This document shows positions 1-7,844 of a stretch of DNA of 64,000 nucleotides, in pieces. Both the position numbers and the translations under genes were made by a program. Origin of the DNA: UBA7672 sp041398245 (GTDB lineage Bacteria > Pseudomonadota > Alphaproteobacteria > Caulobacterales > Hyphomonadaceae); NCBI GenBank assembly GCA_041398245.1, contig JAWKVC010000001.1:124001-188000 (forward strand). Reading direction: 5' to 3'. Every line of letters begins with the position of its first letter. Within the stretch, counting starts at the first letter, position 1. The notes beneath the pieces are model-generated. The model had not been told where the DNA came from. It saw only the letters and a list, made by a program, of their open reading frames with translations, and made no database searches.

Positions 1-831
1 AATACGCGGGAAGGTCTGCGTCACCGGCTTGCCGTCGGCGAACTCCTCAAACACGCCGCGGATCACGGGCTCCATCGTGTCCCATACGTCTTCCTGTGTG
101 ACGAAGCTCATCTCGAGATCGAGCTGGTAGAATTCGCCCGGCAGACGGTCCGCGCGCGGATCCTCATCGCGGAAGCATGGCGCGATCTGGAAGTAGCGGT
201 CGAAGCCCGCCACCATCAGCAGCTGTTTGTACTGTTGCGGCGCCTGGGGCAGCGCGAAAAACTTGCCCTGGTGAATGCGGCTGGGCACCAGGAAGTCGCG
301 CGCGCCCTCCGGCGACGAAGCCGTGAGGATCGGCGTCGAGTACTCCGTGAAGCCGACTTCATGCATCCGCTTACGCATCGACGCGATCACCTGCGTGCGC
401 TTCACGATGTTGGCGTGCAGCGTCTCACGTCGCAGATCGAGGAAGCGGTATTTGAGGCGGACGTCCTCCGGATATTCCGGCTCTGCGAAAACCGGCAGCG
501 GCAATTCCTCGGCTTCGGACACAACCGAAAGGTCAGCCACCTTCAGCTCGATGCCGCCGGTCGGCAGGTTCGGGTTCACCGTCGACGGCTCCCGCGCCAG
601 CACCTCGCCGGTGACCGTGATCACGGACTCGACCCGGATGCGCTCAAGACGGGCAAAATTCGGGTTCGAGGGCGTAACGACGCACTGCGTGAGGCCATAA
701 TGGTCGCGCAGGTCCACGAAAAGCAGGCCGCCATGGTCCCGCTTGCGGTGGACCCAGCCGGAAAGACGCACGGAATTACCCACGTCCTCCACGCGCAGCT
801 GGCCGCAGGTGTGCGTCCTGTAGGCGTGCAT
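1..831 (-). CDS. aspS: Aspartate--tRNA ligase (N-terminal part)
   Basis: Charges tRNA-Asp (or tRNA-Asp/Asn) with aspartate in the cytoplasm. The frame opens at ATG 831 with an AGGAG about ten bases upstream and begins MHAYRTHTCGQLR, followed by the anticodon-binding OB-fold signature GWVHRKRDHGGLLFVDLRD, which is typical of bacterial AspRS. About 277 codons are inside the window; the family is near 600 residues, so the rest of the catalytic domain lies beyond position 1. It diverges from rnd with about 70 bases between the starts, so the two promoters share that gap. Confidence 0.93.
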   Translation of the reverse strand, partial: MHAYRTHTCGQLRVEDVGNSVRLSGWVHRKRDHGGLLFVDLRDHYGLTQCVVTPSNPNFARLERIRVESVITVTGEVLAREPSTVNPNLPTGGIELKVADLSVVSEAEELPLPVFAEPEYPEDVRLKYRFLDLRRETLHANIVKRTQVIASMRKRMHEVGFTEYSTPILTASSPEGARDFLVPSRIHQGKFFALPQAPQQYKQLLMVAGFDRYFQIAPCFRDEDPRADRLPGEFYQLDLEMSFVTQEDVWDTMEPVIRGVFEEFADGKPVTQTFPRI

Positions 832-900
832 GGGGCCGAAACTCCTGTTTTTCCGGCGAAAGTCGCGGGAATTTGCTTGATCGTTCGGGCGGACAAGCGC

Positions 901-2139
901 ATGTCGCCCTCGAACTTGTCAATATCGGCGTATGGCCGAATCTGGAGCCCAGCGACGTTGCCAGCGACGAATGACGCGCAGTCCGGCGAGATCCGCCTGA
1001 TCACCGATACGGCGGCCCTCGTGGCGGCCTGCGAAGAGCTCGCCCGGGGCGATTTCCTGGCCGTGGATACCGAATTCCACAGGGAATCCACCTACTGGCC
1101 GCAGGTCTGCCTGATCCAGATCGCAACTGACGATTACGACGTCCTGGTCGACCCGCTGGCCAAGGGCATCGATCTCAAGCCGCTGCTGGAGCTGCTGGCC
1201 GACACCAGCCGCGTCAAGGTGTTCCATGCGGCGCGGCAGGATCTGGAGATCTTTTCGCGCCTGATTGGCGAAACCCCTGCTCCCGTTTTCGATACCCAGA
1301 TCGCGGCCATGGCTGCAGGGCTCGGCGATTCGATCTCGTACGAGAATCTCGTCTCCCGCGTCGTCAAAGGAACGGTCGACAAATCATCACAGTTCACAGA
1401 CTGGACCCGCCGCCCGCTCTCCCCGAAGCAGCTCGAATACGCGCGCGGCGATGTCACCTACCTGCGTCGCATCTATCGCATCCTGCACGACAAGCTTGCG
1501 AAGCAGGGCCGGCTCGACTGGATCGCTGACGAACACGCTGCGCTGACCGATCCCGACAACTATTCTTTCGACCCCGCTGATGCGTGGAAGCGGCTAAAGG
1601 TTCGCAAGTACCGCAACGACTATCTTGCGGTTCTGGCCAATGTCGCGGCCTGGCGCGAGACGGTCGCGCAGGAGCTCGACAAGCCGCGCGGCCGCATTCT
1701 CAAGGACGATGCGATCCAGGAGATCGCGCAGCAGAAGCCGCGTACGCTCGATGCACTCGACCGGATGCGCGGCGTCCAGCCCGGCTTCGGCCGGTCGCGC
1801 CATGGGCCCGGCCTGATCCAGGCCATCAACGAAGCGCTGGATGATCCGGGTCAATACGCTCCGCAAGTCGAGCGGCCGGAGTCAAACGGGCCGCCACCGG
1901 GCGCCATCGTCGAATTGCTCAAGGTGCTGCTCAAGCAGGTGTCTGACGATGCCGGCGTCGCTACGCGCCTGATCGCCAATGCGGCAGATATTGAAACGCT
2001 GGCGCGGGAAGCCGAGCCGGACATCCCCGCCCTCAAGGGCTGGCGCCGCGAGGTGTTCGGAGAAAAAGCGCTGAAGCTCAAGACGGGGCGGATTGCTTTG
2101 GCCGCCTCCACGCGAGGCGTGAAAATCGTCGAGGTTTAA
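901..2139 (+). CDS. rnd: Ribonuclease D
   Basis: A 3'-5' exoribonuclease that trims tRNA and other small RNA 3' ends. Counting from ATG 901, the DEDD-type catalytic residues are D56 and E58 (AVDTEFHRE), D114 (HAARQDLE), and Y180 and D184 (EYARGDVTYL). An HRDC-like region follows around residues 250-290 (KPRGRILKDDAIQEIA). The start is uncertain: from ATG 901 the first catalytic Asp sits about 28 residues later than in E. coli RNase D, so a TTG at 958, preceded by GGAG, is a plausible alternative. The frame stays open far upstream of 901, but that part is only antisense to aspS. A strong hairpin terminator follows the stop. Confidence 0.93.
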   Translation: MSPSNLSISAYGRIWSPATLPATNDAQSGEIRLITDTAALVAACEELARGDFLAVDTEFHRESTYWPQVCLIQIATDDYDVLVDPLAKGIDLKPLLELLADTSRVKVFHAARQDLEIFSRLIGETPAPVFDTQIAAMAAGLGDSISYENLVSRVVKGTVDKSSQFTDWTRRPLSPKQLEYARGDVTYLRRIYRILHDKLAKQGRLDWIADEHAALTDPDNYSFDPADAWKRLKVRKYRNDYLAVLANVAAWRETVAQELDKPRGRILKDDAIQEIAQQKPRTLDALDRMRGVQPGFGRSRHGPGLIQAINEALDDPGQYAPQVERPESNGPPPGAIVELLKVLLKQVSDDAGVATRLIANAADIETLAREAEPDIPALKGWRREVFGEKALKLKTGRIALAASTRGVKIVEV

Positions 2140-2162
2140 GGCCTCCACCAGTCACAAATGCA

Positions 2163-2195
2163 AAGCGCCGGGCCCGTGACACGAGCCCGGCGCTT
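2163..2195. terminator. Bidirectional hairpin terminator between rnd and an acyl-CoA dehydrogenase
   Basis: A perfect 11-bp inverted repeat (AAGCGCCGGGC at 2163-2173, GCCCGGCGCTT at 2185-2195) with an 11-base loop. It lies between the convergent stops of rnd (2139) and the minus-strand dehydrogenase (2218). T-rich bases follow on the plus strand and A-rich bases precede it, so it could end transcription from both sides. Confidence 0.8.
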
Positions 2196-2217
2196 CAATT
2201 TCAACCAACAGCGATGA

Positions 2218-3354
2218 TCAGTCCGCCGACAGCGCCGTGTAGCGGCGCAGATGCCAGTCGGTGTTGCCGAACTGGCTTTCGATCATGGTCACGCGTTTGA
2301 AGAAATGGCCGACATTCAGTTCGTCGGTCATGCCCATGCCGCCATGGATCTGCACGGCATCCTGGCTGACCAGCTTGCCGGCCTTGCCAACCTGAACCTT
2401 CGCGGCAGACGCCGCCATCTTGCGAGCCTTGTCGGCCTCATCGAGCTTCAGCGTGACCATGTACGTCATCGAGGTCGCCTGCTCGGCCGCCATGAACATG
2501 TCCACCATGCGGTGTTGCAGAACCTGGAAGTTGCCGATCGGCTGGCCAAACTGCTTGCGCTGTTTCGAATAGGTGATCGTCGCCTCGTTGAGAACCTTGA
2601 AGCAGCCGACGGCTTCAGCGCAGAGAGCGGCAATGGCGTTGTCGACGACCTTCTCGACCAGCGGCAGCCCACCATCGACGGACCCGATCACGGCGTCGGC
2701 GCCAACCGAGACGTTTTCAAAATACACTTCAGACGCACGCAGACCATCGACGGTAGGATAGTCGCGCGTCGTAACGCCCTTCGCGTTTTTCGGCACGATG
2801 AACACCGAGACGCCGCCCGTGTCACGCTGCCCGCCGGAGGTGCGCGCCGTGACGATCAGATGCGTGGCAAAGGGCGCGCCGAGCACAACGGCCTTGTGAC
2901 CGTTGAGGACGTAGCCAGCGCCCTCCTTCTTCGCAGTCGTCGACACATCGTTGAGATCGAAGCGCGACTTCGGCTCCGAATAGGCGAAGGCGAAAATCGT
3001 CTCGCCGCCGATCAGGCCGGTGATGTGTTCTTCCTTCTGGGCGTCTGTGCCGCCGTGGCGCAGGAAGTTGCCGCCGATGACGACGGTCTGGAGGTAAGGC
3101 TCAATCACAAGACCTTTGCCGAACTCTTCCATGACGATCATGGCTTCGATCGGGCCGCCGCCAAAACCGCCTTCGGCTTCGGAGAACGGTGCGCCGAGGA
3201 GGCCCAGTTCAGCGAACTGGGACCACATCTCAGGCCGCCAGCCGGCCTCCGATTTCGCGACCTTCCGGCGCGTGTCGAAGTCGTATTGCTGGCTGACCAG
3301 CTTGGCGACCGTGTCGCGCAGCATGTCCTGTTCAGAGGTGAAGCTGAAATCCAT
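2218..3354 (-). CDS. Acyl-CoA dehydrogenase family protein
   Basis: An FAD-dependent acyl-CoA dehydrogenase of 378 residues, which would introduce the alpha,beta double bond in an acyl-CoA and pass electrons to ETF. It starts MDFSFTSEQDMLRDTVAKL. It has the N-terminal helical domain, a middle beta domain (FAFAYSEPKSRFDLNDV) and the C-terminal bundle with RKQFGQPIGNFQVLQH and QIHGGMGMTDE. It follows a DUF2306 gene (57-base gap) and a second dehydrogenase on the same strand. Such side-by-side pairs often form mixed alpha2beta2 enzymes acting on sterol side chains or bulky acyl-CoAs; that is inference. The substrate cannot be read from the sequence. Confidence 0.9.
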   Translation of the reverse strand: MDFSFTSEQDMLRDTVAKLVSQQYDFDTRRKVAKSEAGWRPEMWSQFAELGLLGAPFSEAEGGFGGGPIEAMIVMEEFGKGLVIEPYLQTVVIGGNFLRHGGTDAQKEEHITGLIGGETIFAFAYSEPKSRFDLNDVSTTAKKEGAGYVLNGHKAVVLGAPFATHLIVTARTSGGQRDTGGVSVFIVPKNAKGVTTRDYPTVDGLRASEVYFENVSVGADAVIGSVDGGLPLVEKVVDNAIAALCAEAVGCFKVLNEATITYSKQRKQFGQPIGNFQVLQHRMVDMFMAAEQATSMTYMVTLKLDEADKARKMAASAAKVQVGKAGKLVSQDAVQIHGGMGMTDELNVGHFFKRVTMIESQFGNTDWHLRRYTALSAD

Positions 3355-3410
3355 GTGGTCGTACTCCCTGCGCCTCGTTCTAGGCTTGTTTACGAGGCGT
3401 GCAACTATGT

Positions 3411-4055
3411 TCAGGCGGGTGTTGGGGTTGGCGTGACCTTCGGTCGCCGCGGCTTACGCAGCGTGGCGATGAACAGTTCCGCGACGATCAGATTTGGGAC
3501 CCAGGCCAGCCAGGCGATTGCGCGATAGGCATCGAGCGGAAATTCGCCCTGGTTCTGGATGACGGCGATGGGCAGGTAGATGCGCAGCGTCACCGCCGCG
3601 AAGGTGAGCGCAAAGGAGCGGATCATCCAGCGCTCGTGCGCCACGAAATCCTTCCGCATTGCAGCAGCGAGCGCCAGCAGCGTGAATGGCACCCAAAGCA
3701 CCGCGAGCATCAGGAAGCCCCAGCCGGCGATCGGCCCAGCCGTGGACGACAAAGCGATCACGCCGCCCGACAGCCCGCCCACGACACAGGCGAGAACGTA
3801 GAACCGGCCCATCCAGCGATGAAGCGTCGGCGCCTTGCGGCGCAGTGGCTTGAAGAACTGGAAGGGACCAAGCGCCATCGCGAAGCCGGATGCGGCGACA
3901 TGCGTGCGCAATCCCCATTCGTCAAACATCGGGTTGCTGAAGGTGAGATACTGGAAGCCCGTGGCCGTGTGGTAGAGCGCATAGCCTCCCACCCCGACCG
4001 ACAACACCATGATGAGAAGCCAGAGCGTGAAGTTACCGGCGCTCGCAACAGACAT
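3411..4055 (-). CDS. DUF2306-family integral membrane protein
   Basis: A 214-residue polytopic membrane protein with about six hydrophobic segments. DUF2306 hallmarks are visible: HRWMGRFYVLACVVGG near residue 78 and HERWMIRSFALTFAAVTLR near residue 140, the latter carrying the conserved His, Trp and Arg. The tail is short and rich in basic residues, Pro and Thr. The function of the family is unknown. Its place between two acyl-CoA dehydrogenase genes on the same strand suggests co-transcription but does not show a role in lipid metabolism. Confidence 0.85.
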   Translation of the reverse strand: MSVASAGNFTLWLLIMVLSVGVGGYALYHTATGFQYLTFSNPMFDEWGLRTHVAASGFAMALGPFQFFKPLRRKAPTLHRWMGRFYVLACVVGGLSGGVIALSSTAGPIAGWGFLMLAVLWVPFTLLALAAAMRKDFVAHERWMIRSFALTFAAVTLRIYLPIAVIQNQGEFPLDAYRAIAWLAWVPNLIVAELFIATLRKPRRPKVTPTPTPA

Positions 4056-4158
4056 CGTTATCTCCCTTATTATCCCCTCTGACGGGGGGCTAGTTATTCC
4101 GGGAGACTAGCACGGGCCGAGACGTCATCACATTGTCCCCCACCCGGCGGCTTCTGGC

Positions 4159-5355
4159 TCAGAGCCCAAGCACCATCTTGGCGATGATGTTGTGCTGGAT
4201 CTCGTTTGAGCCACCATAGATCGACGTCTTGCGCATGTTCGCATAGGTCGGCGCCGCGAGGTGCGCGTAGTCCGGCCCGATGGGGAACATGTTGTCGCCG
4301 TCCTTGGGGAAGCCGCGGAAGTATGGCGCGCCGTAAACGCCCACAGCTTCGAGCGTCAGTTCCGTGATTCGCTGCTGGATCTCCGTGCCCTTGATCTTGA
4401 GGATCGAGCTTTCGGGTCCCGGGCCCTTGCCCTGGCTCTCGCGCGCCAGCGTACGCAGTTCAGTGTATTCCAGAGCCGTCAGGTCGATCTCAAGCTCCGA
4501 GATCTTCTTCGCGAAGTCAGCGTTGCAGATGATGGGCTCGCCCTGATCAAGCTCTACGGACGCGATTTCGCGCAGACGTTCGATACCCTTCTTGGAACGC
4601 GCGACGCCGGCAATGCCGGTGCGCTCGTGCGCCAGCAGGTATTTGGCGTAGGTCCAGCCTTCGTTCTCCTTGCCGACGAGGTTGGCGACGGGGACCTTCA
4701 CGTCGGTGAACCATGTCTCGTTCACCTCATGGCCGCCATCCATTGTGATGATGGGGCGCACTTCGACGCCCGGCGTTTTCATGTCGACCAGGATGAAGCT
4801 TATGCCTTCCTGCGGCTTGCGGGCCTGCGGGTCGGTGCGGCAGAGCACGAAGATCCAGTCGGCGAAGTGGCCAAGCGTGGTCCACGTCTTCTGGCCATTG
4901 ATGATGTAGTAGTCGCCCTGACGCTCGGCCTTGGTTTTGAGCGAAGCGAGATCGGAGCCGGCGCCCGGCTCGGAGTATCCCTGACACCAGAAGTCGACGC
5001 CCTGAATGATGCGCGGCAGGTAGTGGGCCTTCTGCTCTTCACTCGCGAAGGCCATCAGCACCGGCGCCAGCATGTTCATCCCGAACGGGGGGATCGGCAG
5101 CGTCTCGGCGCGTGCGCACTCTTCCTGGAAAATGTATTTCTGGACCGAGGTCCAGCCGGTGCCGCCATACTGCTTCGGCCAGGATGGAGCGCCCCAGCCG
5201 CGCTTGTAGAGGGTGCGCTGCCACAGGAGGAAATCCTCCTTGGAATACTCGTCACGCGAATACTTGCCGCGCAGCTCGGCCGGATACTCGTTCTCGAGGA
5301 AGGTGCGGACTTCGTCCCGGAAGGCGATATCTTCGGGCTTGAACTGGACGTCCAT
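4159..5355 (-). CDS. Acyl-CoA dehydrogenase family protein
   Basis: A 398-residue acyl-CoA dehydrogenase. It begins MDVQFKPEDIAFRDEVRTFL and contains the FAD/substrate region WCQGYSEPGAGSDLASL, the loop NGQKTWTTLGHFADW and the C-terminal IYGGSNEIQHNI signature. It is the first gene of a minus-strand run (this gene, DUF2306, second dehydrogenase) and probably sets expression of the set. It resembles the frameshifted dehydrogenase near 41 kb more than its partner at 2218. An imperfect inverted repeat about 80 bases upstream is a candidate operator. The substrate is unknown; steroid side-chain, terpenoid or branched acyl-CoA are possible. Confidence 0.92.
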   Translation of the reverse strand: MDVQFKPEDIAFRDEVRTFLENEYPAELRGKYSRDEYSKEDFLLWQRTLYKRGWGAPSWPKQYGGTGWTSVQKYIFQEECARAETLPIPPFGMNMLAPVLMAFASEEQKAHYLPRIIQGVDFWCQGYSEPGAGSDLASLKTKAERQGDYYIINGQKTWTTLGHFADWIFVLCRTDPQARKPQEGISFILVDMKTPGVEVRPIITMDGGHEVNETWFTDVKVPVANLVGKENEGWTYAKYLLAHERTGIAGVARSKKGIERLREIASVELDQGEPIICNADFAKKISELEIDLTALEYTELRTLARESQGKGPGPESSILKIKGTEIQQRITELTLEAVGVYGAPYFRGFPKDGDNMFPIGPDYAHLAAPTYANMRKTSIYGGSNEIQHNIIAKMVLGL

Positions 5356-5431
5356 GGCGGGCTCCGGGCTCGAGAAATTTCCGTTACGTCATGGCGACTT
5401 TGGAACCAGACGAATTGGCTGCATGCTCTAG

Positions 5432-5450
5432 TTTACGTCAGGGACGTCAA
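5432..5450. promoter_or_regulatory. Imperfect inverted repeat upstream of acyl-CoA dehydrogenase (candidate operator)
   Basis: TTTACGTC (5432-5439), three bases, then GACGTCAA (5443-5450): 7 of 8 positions are complementary. It sits in the gap between the divergent dehydrogenase (start 5355) and DUF1289 (start 5533). ACGT-centred repeats of this kind are typical of regulators of acyl-CoA and branched-chain catabolism (TetR or MerR families), but no regulator gene is adjacent. Confidence 0.35.
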
Positions 5451-5532
5451 GGGGTTTTACCCCAAGGACGCTAGGTCGCATTGCCGCTAGGGAAGGATGC
5501 CGTTGCGTGGAAAAGCCGGATATAATCAAACG

Positions 5533-5727
5533 ATGCACCAGCCCATTAAGACCCCTTGCGTGAAGGTGTGTGTGGTTGACGGCCAGTCGGGCAATTGCCT
5601 CGGCTGCGGTCGCACGCTGGGCGAAATCGCCCGTTGGGCCCGGCTGACCGATGCCGAACGGGATCAGGTGACGACCCTCCTCCCAGCCCGGATCGCCGCG
5701 CTGAAGGCCGCCGGCAAGCTGGGCTGA
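5533..5727 (+). CDS. DUF1289-family small protein
   Basis: A 64-residue protein starting MHQPIKTPCVKVCVVD. The four-cysteine pattern PC-X3-C...NCLGCGRTLGEIARWARLTDAER is the hallmark of DUF1289, a short, presumably metal- or iron-sulphur-binding domain common in proteobacteria. ATG 5533 was preferred to an ATG 36 bases earlier because the family begins a few residues before the first Cys. The next gene starts about 100 bases later. The biochemical role is not established. Confidence 0.85.
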   Translation: MHQPIKTPCVKVCVVDGQSGNCLGCGRTLGEIARWARLTDAERDQVTTLLPARIAALKAAGKLG

Positions 5728-5828
5728 GCATCCGATCCGGAACCGGGCTGCCGATCCCTTGTTACTTGCTGAACGGTTTTCTGGTACGAAAAGCCCACAG
5801 GCGCTCCGGAAGGGAGGCGGCACACGTG

Positions 5829-6353
5829 ATGAAGGCGGTTCTCCCGGCCATGGCGCTTTTTGGCGCGGCCGCGCTGGGTCTGGTGGCCCTCCGCGACCAG
5901 ATGGCCGACCGCATGGAGGCCCAGCCAGCTCTCGCGGACACGGAAGCATCCACTGCTGAGCCCCATCGCGTTACCGCCAGCCAGATCAGAACGGCTTCGC
6001 TGCGCAAGGAGGGCGACGGCCATTACTGGGCCACCGCGCGCGTGAATGGAGTTGCCGTCAAATTTCTTGTCGATACAGGCGCCACGCTGGTCGCGCTCAA
6101 CAAGCGCGACGCAAGGCGGGTTGGGCTGGATATCGACAACCTGCAGCGCACGGTTGATGTGCGAACGGCGGCCGGGCGGGTGAAGGCGGCCGGAGCGGTG
6201 ATCGACGCGCTCGAAATCGACGGCGTTGAGGTTCAGGGCGTTTCAGCTGTCGTGATCGAGGACGGGCTCGAATACTCCCTGCTCGGAATGAGCTTCCTCA
6301 ACCGGCTGGAAAGCTGGGACGTTACGCCCAACGCGATCATCATCCACGAATAA
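5829..6353 (+). CDS. Retropepsin-like (clan AA) aspartic protease, membrane-anchored
   Basis: A 174-residue protein with an N-terminal hydrophobic anchor (about residues 5-20), a linker, and one pepsin-like half domain. The active-site motif is FLVDTGATLVALNKRDARRVG, with the catalytic Asp in DTGAT, and LLGMSFLNRLESWDV is the second family signature. It matches the TIGR02281-type family of single-domain aspartyl proteases, which must dimerise to form an active site. The start at ATG 5829 directly follows a GTG at 5826. Its 3' end overlaps the convergent dusA by 14 bases. The substrate is unknown. Confidence 0.87.
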   Translation: MKAVLPAMALFGAAALGLVALRDQMADRMEAQPALADTEASTAEPHRVTASQIRTASLRKEGDGHYWATARVNGVAVKFLVDTGATLVALNKRDARRVGLDIDNLQRTVDVRTAAGRVKAAGAVIDALEIDGVEVQGVSAVVIEDGLEYSLLGMSFLNRLESWDVTPNAIIIHE

Positions 6354-7359
6354 GCGTCTCCGCGCGCGTCGTCACTGCCGCCAGCGCTTCGTCGTAAACC
6401 GAAATAGCTGAAACACCGCGAGCACCCGGAGCTTTTTCGGAAAGCGTACGACGCCACTGCCGCGCGCCTGGCTTGCCGTGAAACAGGCCGAGCATGTGGC
6501 GTGTGATGGCGTGAAGCGGAACGCCACGCGAAAGCCGCTCAACAATCCATGGCCGGAAGCCGTGCGCCGCATCCTCGGCGCTGGCGAATGTTTGTGATGC
6601 GCCGAACAGGCGCGCATCAACATGCAACAGAAGCGCGGGATCGTGATAAGCTGCACGCCCGATCATGACGCCATCGATGTGTGCTAGTTCACGCGTGGCT
6701 GTATCAAGGTCGGCGAGTCCGCCATTGAGGATGATTTCCAGATCAGGCCGTGCACGCTTCAGCTCGGCGACGATATCATAGTCGAGCGGCGGAATCTCGC
6801 GGTTCTCCTTGGGCGACAATCCCTTCAGCCATGCCTTGCGCGCATGCACGATGAAAGTGGTCGTGCCTGCCTGCGCCAGCGTCTCAACAAACGCGAACAA
6901 GCGCTCGCGAGGTTCATCGTCATCCACACCGAGACGATGCTTTACCGTGACCGGCACATCGACGGCCTCGCGCATGGCGGCAAGGCAGTCGGCCACCAGG
7001 TCCGCCTCGCGCATCAGGCAAGCGCCGAACGCGCCGGACTGCACGCGTTCGGACGGGCAACCGACATTGAGATTGATTTCACAATATCCGTAGTCAGCAC
7101 CAATCCGCGCAGCCTCCGCGAGCTTGTCCGGCTCCGAACCGCCCAGCTGCAGCGCCACGGGCTGTTCCAGCGGGTCGAAGCCGAGGAGCCGTTCGCGGTC
7201 GCCGTGAATCACGGCGTCGGCCGTCACCATCTCCGTGTACAGCAAGGCACGACGCGACAGATGGCGGTGGAAGGCCCGGCAGTTCCGGTCCGTCCAGTCT
7301 ATCATCGGCGCGACGCTGAACCTGCGGTTCGGCTGCTGCATTGAGGGTCCGCTATCCAT
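6340..7359 (-). CDS. dusA: tRNA-dihydrouridine synthase A
   Basis: An FMN enzyme that reduces uridines 20/20a in the tRNA D-loop using NADPH. Visible are the opening RFSVAPMIDWTDRNCRAFHR, the catalytic-Cys motif NLNVGCPSERVQSGAFGAC and the late GVMIGRAAYHDP phosphate-binding segment. At 339 residues it has normal DusA length. A second ATG at 7341 (MQQPNRRFSVAPM) fits the usual DusA N-terminus better and may be the true start, since the AGGAG-like bases sit too close to 7359. It is convergent with the aspartic protease. Confidence 0.93.
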   Translation of the reverse strand: MDSGPSMQQPNRRFSVAPMIDWTDRNCRAFHRHLSRRALLYTEMVTADAVIHGDRERLLGFDPLEQPVALQLGGSEPDKLAEAARIGADYGYCEINLNVGCPSERVQSGAFGACLMREADLVADCLAAMREAVDVPVTVKHRLGVDDDEPRERLFAFVETLAQAGTTTFIVHARKAWLKGLSPKENREIPPLDYDIVAELKRARPDLEIILNGGLADLDTATRELAHIDGVMIGRAAYHDPALLLHVDARLFGASQTFASAEDAAHGFRPWIVERLSRGVPLHAITRHMLGLFHGKPGARQWRRTLSEKAPGARGVSAISVYDEALAAVTTRAETLIRG

Positions 7360-7457
7360 TCTCCGCCCGGCTCTGCCCCGTTTGGCCCATCAAGTCGAGG
7401 CCACGCCCCCTTGAAACCAAGGTGGGGGCGCCCCAGAAGGCGGCCAAGGATGAAATG

Positions 7458-7844
7458 ATGGCGCAGACGATCTACAAGGTGCTGACCGCCGAGCAGCTGG
7501 CAGCCGTCGAGGCTGGCGGTCTGATGCAGGCGCCCGTCGATCTCGCTGACGGCTATGTACATTTCTCGACATCACGGCAGGTGCAGGAAACGTTGACCAA
7601 GTGGTTTCATGGCCAGACTGGCTGCGCCCTCGTGGCGGTGGATGGCGACGATTTCGGGCCTGATCTGAAGTGGGAGATATCGCGGGGCGGCGACTGGTTC
7701 CCGCACGTCTACACGGAGGTGCGGGAGCATCATGTGCGCGCAATCTGGCCGCTCGATGAGTTCGACGCGGCCGGCGCGCCAATCGCACCGGACGAAGTGA
7801 CCCGCGCGCCGGAACCCGCGAGCAAGCCGGTGCGGCCATCGTGA
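7458..7844 (+). CDS. DUF952 family protein
   Basis: A 128-residue cytoplasmic protein, MAQTIYKVLTAEQLAAV..., with the family signatures GYVHFSTSRQVQETLTKWF and FPHVYTEV near the middle and REHHVRAIWPL after them. DUF952 has no firm function. ATG 7458 was chosen over 7455 because AAGGA at 7446-7450 gives a seven-base spacing. Its stop TGA overlaps the GTG start of pyrD (GTGA, 7841-7844), so the two genes are translationally coupled. Confidence 0.85.
   Translation: MAQTIYKVLTAEQLAAVEAGGLMQAPVDLADGYVHFSTSRQVQETLTKWFHGQTGCALVAVDGDDFGPDLKWEISRGGDWFPHVYTEVREHHVRAIWPLDEFDAAGAPIAPDEVTRAPEPASKPVRPS

Noticed and set aside
235..900. Open plus-strand frame continuous with rnd, running opposite to aspS
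   Set aside because: The minus strand of the same stretch encodes clear AspRS motifs. GC-rich third positions leave the antisense frame open. The real rnd begins at or after 901.
2251..3528. 425-codon open frame on the plus strand
   Set aside because: It is antisense to an acyl-CoA dehydrogenase with full family motifs. Its translation is low-complexity, rich in Arg, His and Leu, with no known signature.
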